A stretch of 61,849 bases of DNA, taken from contig NZ_KB905577.1 of assembly GCF_000380965.1 (NCBI RefSeq), positions 1-61,849 on the forward strand. Reading direction: 5' to 3'. Origin of the DNA: Paenibacillus ginsengihumi DSM 21568 (lineage in GTDB: Bacteria; Bacillota; Bacilli; Paenibacillales; NBRC-103111). Of the stretch, positions 58,966-61,849 are shown piece after piece (the first letter of the stretch is position 1; each line of letters opens with the position of its first letter). The notes under the pieces are model-generated. The model did no database searches and was not told where the DNA came from. It saw nothing but the letters and a program-made list of their open reading frames with translations. The position numbers and the translations under genes were made by a program.

Positions 58966-59673
58966 ATGAACGATTGGAAATGGAAAAAAATTTTGCTCGT
59001 GGACGACGAGCCGGAAATTCGGCAAATGATCGACGATTTTTTGCGCAAGGACGGGTTCACCCGCATCTATCATGCGGCGAACTGTCAGGAAGCGCTCGCT
59101 CTGTGCCGGTCGCAGAAGCCGGACATCGCCATACTGGACGTCATGCTGCCGGATGGAGACGGGTTTGCTCTCTTATCGTCGATTCGGCGTATATCGCCGA
59201 TGCCGGTTCTGTTCCTGTCGGCGAGAGGCGAGGATGAAGACCGGCTGCTCGGGCTCGGGCTGGGCGCGGACGATTATATCGTCAAGCCGTTTCTGCCGCG
59301 GGAGCTGGTCCTTCGGCTGTCTGCCGTTTTGCGCCGGGTGTACGCGCCGCAGACGGAAGAACGGCTCCCGGTTTTTCGAATCGGCGACTATACGGTCGAT
59401 CTGGGCAGCGCCGCCGTGCGCGGCCCGGGCGGCGAGCAGCCGCTGACGGCCAAAGAGCTGGCGCTCCTGCTCAAGCTATATGAGAATCGGGGACGCATCG
59501 TCACAAGCGACGCGCTGTGCCAGGCGGTATGGGGAGACGATGATGACGGCTATGAAAATACGCTCATGGTGCATATTCGCCGCATCCGGGAGAAGATCGA
59601 GGCGGAGCCCTCGACTCCCCGCTATTTGCTGACGGTCAGAGGGCTTGGCTACAAGCTGGCGAAGGAGGAATGA
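58966..59673 (+). CDS. OmpR-family response regulator (detoxification module)
   Basis: A 235-residue regulator. The receiver has LLVDDEPEIRQMIDD, phospho-Asp in AILDVMLPDGDGF and Lys in ADDYIVKPFLPREL. The winged helix has ENTLMVHIRRIREKIE and TVRGLGYKLA. ATG 58966 follows AAAGGGTGG. It overlaps, or lies within 3 nt of, the kinase gene. Close in arrangement to NisR/BacR-type regulators beside Bcr-like transporters. Confidence 0.92.
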   Translation: MNDWKWKKILLVDDEPEIRQMIDDFLRKDGFTRIYHAANCQEALALCRSQKPDIAILDVMLPDGDGFALLSSIRRISPMPVLFLSARGEDEDRLLGLGLGADDYIVKPFLPRELVLRLSAVLRRVYAPQTEERLPVFRIGDYTVDLGSAAVRGPGGEQPLTAKELALLLKLYENRGRIVTSDALCQAVWGDDDDGYENTLMVHIRRIREKIEAEPSTPRYLLTVRGLGYKLAKEE

Positions 59674-59675
59674 CC

Positions 59676-61088
59676 ATGGACGGAGCGATGCCGATATTAA
59701 GACGGTTCGTCGGCACTACCATCATGATCTCCGTCTCGCTGCTCGTCATCAATTTCGTACTGCTCGGCGCATGGGTATTCAAGGGGATGGGCAGCGATCA
59801 AGCCCCGATCGATACAGTCCGGCAGACGGCGGAAGGACTGGCCGCGGGGGACGGCGGGTACGCGCTCGGCGAGGAGGCGGAGCGGCGGCTGGCGCAAAGC
59901 GGCGCCTGGGCGATGCTTCTTGACGCAAGCGGGACGGCGGTCTGGAGCTATGCGCTGCCGGACGAGCTGCCCCGCGCCTACTCGCTGACCGACGTCGCGA
60001 AGCTGTCGCGCCATTATTTCATGGATTATCCCGTATTCATCTGGGAGCACCGGAACGGGCTGGTCGTCGTCGGTTATCCCAAGACCAGCTTCGCCAAATA
60101 CACTTTGAGTTTTTCGACTGAATGGGTAAGAGGCCTGCCCTCTCGCTTGGCCGGACTCGCGATCGGCAATCTTGCGCTGGCGCTTCTGCTGTCGATCGCG
60201 ATCGGCGCCCTGCTCATTCGCTCGCTACGCCCGCTGATCCGCGGCATTCATGCGCTGCCGAACGATCGGCATGTGGAGGTCGAACCGCGGGGCGTGCTCG
60301 CTCCGCTCGCACAAAGCATCAACGCCATCTCCTCACTGCTGCAGAAGAAGAACGAAGCGCTCAAGAAGCGGGACGAGGCGCGCTCCAACTGGATCGCCGG
60401 CATCTCCCACGACATTCGCACTCCGCTCTCGATGGTGCTCGGCTATGCCAGCGAGCTGGAGGACAGCGAAGAGCTGTCCCCCGAGCAGAGGCGCAAGGCC
60501 GGCATTATCCGGCAGCAGGGGGAGAAGCTCCGCTCGCTCGTAAGCGATCTGAATCTCGTATCGATGCTGGAGTACGAGATGCAGCCGCTCGACGTCAAGC
60601 CGATCCGGCTCGCGGCGCTGGCGCGCAGGGTGGCGTCGGATGTGCTGAACAACGGGCTGGACGATCGGTTCGCGGTGGAACTGGAGATTCCAAGCGAGAA
60701 GCTCGCCGTGACCGGAGACGAGAAGCTGCTGCTGCGCGCCGTGCTCAATCTGCTGCACAACAGCATCGACCACAATCCGCAAGGATGCCGGATTTGGCTT
60801 AAGACGAGCGAGTCGCCGGAGCGCGGCACGTGCTCCCTCATTGTGGCCGACGACGGCAAAGGCATCGCCAGCGGCGAGCTGCCCGACCTGCTGGAGCTGC
60901 CGTACGCCGGGAAGCGGCGGCGTCCCGCGGCGAGCGGCCGCGGCCTCGGGCTGCCGATGGTAGCCCGCATCGCCAAGGCGCATGGCGGCGCGCTGCGGCT
61001 GACCAGCGGCATCGCCCAAGGAATGCAGGCGGAGCTCGAGCTCCCTACCGCCGGGGCGGCGATATCTCCCCCTGCCAAAAAAACATAA
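59676..61088 (+). CDS. Sensor histidine kinase (detoxification module)
   Basis: A 470-residue kinase with TM1 (about residues 10-32), an extracytoplasmic domain of about 120 residues, TM2 (about 157-178), a HAMP-like linker and the H box WIAGISHDIRTPLSMVLGYA. ATPase motifs are VLNLLHNSIDHNP, DDGKGI and GRGLGLPMVARIA. The sizeable extracytoplasmic domain argues for direct ligand sensing, unlike the BceS intramembrane-sensing type. ATG 59676 has AGGAGG 7 nt upstream and is preferred over ATG 59670, which is too close to that site. Confidence 0.92.
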   Translation: MDGAMPILRRFVGTTIMISVSLLVINFVLLGAWVFKGMGSDQAPIDTVRQTAEGLAAGDGGYALGEEAERRLAQSGAWAMLLDASGTAVWSYALPDELPRAYSLTDVAKLSRHYFMDYPVFIWEHRNGLVVVGYPKTSFAKYTLSFSTEWVRGLPSRLAGLAIGNLALALLLSIAIGALLIRSLRPLIRGIHALPNDRHVEVEPRGVLAPLAQSINAISSLLQKKNEALKKRDEARSNWIAGISHDIRTPLSMVLGYASELEDSEELSPEQRRKAGIIRQQGEKLRSLVSDLNLVSMLEYEMQPLDVKPIRLAALARRVASDVLNNGLDDRFAVELEIPSEKLAVTGDEKLLLRAVLNLLHNSIDHNPQGCRIWLKTSESPERGTCSLIVADDGKGIASGELPDLLELPYAGKRRRPAASGRGLGLPMVARIAKAHGGALRLTSGIAQGMQAELELPTAGAAISPPAKKT

Positions 61089-61093
61089 ACTCC

Positions 61094-61123
61094 GAGCCGG
61101 CCCCCGTGAAGCGGGGGCGGCTC
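61094..61123 (+). terminator. Hairpin after the kinase gene
   Basis: GAGCCGGCCCCCG-TGAAG-CGGGGGCGGCTC is a strong stem, but the downstream T-tract is poor, so termination is likely but not certain. Confidence 0.5.
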
Positions 61124-61502
61124 GCTGCTTCCAGCGTTTAGCTTGAGCTTAAAGCTTCCCGGTTACGTCGACGAAACTGGATGGAATCCGAAGCAGCTGA
61201 TTTCTTTTCTTCTAGGCCCCCTATTGTTTCATTTGGAAGCATTGCGTCGCGAATGATGTATTTTGTACAACAAAATCGGGGACTCCAGCCGTTTTCTTGA
61301 GAGAATGTTGTACAATGTGCATAATTTTAGGCGGATTTCACACTAGCTTTGCAAAGAAGTTGACATCATTTGGATTTAAATGGGTAAATTACTTTTTGGA
61401 CAAACAGAAACTTATTTTCCCAGTTTAATTTTCCGGCGAATAGGCTAAAAAGTGGCGGCTCCATAGAGCGAGGGGGGTTACCATTTATTTACAATATCCT
61501 TT
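61124..61502. other. Intergenic region with two repeat A palindromes
   Basis: No gene. TGATGTATTTTGTACAACA at 61254-61272, with the AAAATCGGGG tail seen at 35332, and a degenerate copy TGTTGTACAATGTGCATAA near 61306. The remainder up to the IS4-type gene is AT-rich and may include the end of that insertion sequence. Confidence 0.55.
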
Positions 61503-61849
61503 TTATTGGTTGAATTCGTTTGCCAAAACCAATTTCTGCGCCACGTACTTCTTAGGGTGTTTCCTTGGGCGTCCTCGCTTCGGCTTCTTCTGACGGCCTT
61601 TTGAAGTTTTCGTCGGTTTCCGGAACAAAGAGCCAAGCAGCTTTTCCCAACTCTTGTCCATATACTGACGCATCCTTTTCAACACTTTGCACAGCCCATG
61701 CTCCGTCCCCGTTTGGAGCTTTACGAGAACACACAATGCGTGAGCGATCAGTGTCATGTAAATCTGATTCCATACGGCACAAGGCTTGTTGCTGTACAGT
61801 TTAGCCAAACGCAAATATTGCTTCATCCATTTGAAGAACAATTCGATGT
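61503..61849 (-). mobile_element. IS4-family transposase, C-terminal part (cut by window edge)
   Basis: The frame is open at the right edge and reads IELFFKWMKQYLRLAKLYSN with NQIYMTLIAHALCVLVKLQT, the C-terminal segment of IS4-type DDE transposases that includes the catalytic Glu region (Y-x-x-RW-x-IE-x-FFKW-x-K in the family). It ends in a Lys/Arg-rich tail KRGRPRKHPKK. About 115 residues are inside the window, so completeness of the element is unknown. No inverted repeat was identified on the visible side. Confidence 0.85.

Overview
The window looks like chromosomal DNA of a GC-rich, endospore-forming Bacillota of the Paenibacillus/Cohnella type. The basis is the Bacillus-style ribosome-binding sites (AGGAGG-type, with frequent GTG and TTG starts), LysM-Gmad2, SR1P and YxeA proteins, secreted polysaccharide-degrading enzymes, many two-component systems and many ABC transporters. 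No rRNA or tRNA gene was seen. Broken transposase genes sit at both edges: an IS256-type fragment on the left and an IS4-type gene cut by the right edge.

Layout. 0-3.4 kb: LysM cell-wall protein, class III hybrid cluster protein (hcp) with a CRP/FNR-type box, AraC regulator. 3.8-5.4 kb: secreted pectate lyase. 5.4-7.7 kb: a repeat-dense stretch (17-, 80-, 19- and 33-bp tandem arrays plus palindromic dispersed elements) around a Nudix gene. 7.7-13.3 kb: VTC-domain / DUF4956 / Cthe_2159-type surface-protein operon, divergent from an OmpR-type two-component system. 13.5-20 kb: C4-dicarboxylate module (DctA-type symporter, DctB binding protein, DctS/DctR) followed by malic enzyme. 20-24.4 kb: group II intron remnant, then a gapB / SR1P-like / ppdK operon behind CcpN-type boxes. 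Together, 13.5-24.4 kb reads as a dicarboxylate-to-gluconeogenesis block: uptake of malate-like acids, malate to pyruvate, pyruvate to PEP, and reverse glycolysis through GapB.

25-27 kb: GntR regulator and DUF5808 membrane protein. 27-33.3 kb: an oligopeptide/nickel-type ABC transporter and a methyltransferase behind a cobalamin riboswitch, which suggests cobalt or corrinoid-linked transport. 33.4-36.6 kb: small accessory genes (VOC, GIY-YIG, DUF6530-like, Rpn-type nuclease). 36.7-39.8 kb: sulfonate-type ABC transporter with an LLM flavin monooxygenase. 40-41.4 kb: a decayed patch holding an internally deleted cfr-like rRNA methyltransferase gene with a structured leader, and a fragment resembling an aminoglycoside kinase. 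41.4-45 kb: phosphonate-type ABC transporter (phnCDEE order). 45.4-51.2 kb: hydrolase, DUF2262 protein, GH43 glycosidase, GyrI-like protein and several small or broken genes. 51.2-55.8 kb: Tat-exported beta-helix protein, ArsR regulator and SulP transporter. 55.9-61.1 kb: a peptide-antibiotic detoxification-type module (NisFEG/Bcr-like ABC transporter plus YxeA protein) divergent from its likely two-component system.

The most notable signals are: the SR1P-like gene embedded between gapB and ppdK with CcpN-type boxes; the ORF-less group II intron next to a terminator; the cobalamin riboswitch on a Nik/Dpp-type transporter; the deleted cfr-like gene with stacked upstream reading frames; and dispersed repeat families, two of which abut truncated genes. 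All functional statements are by reading and recall; no database search was run.
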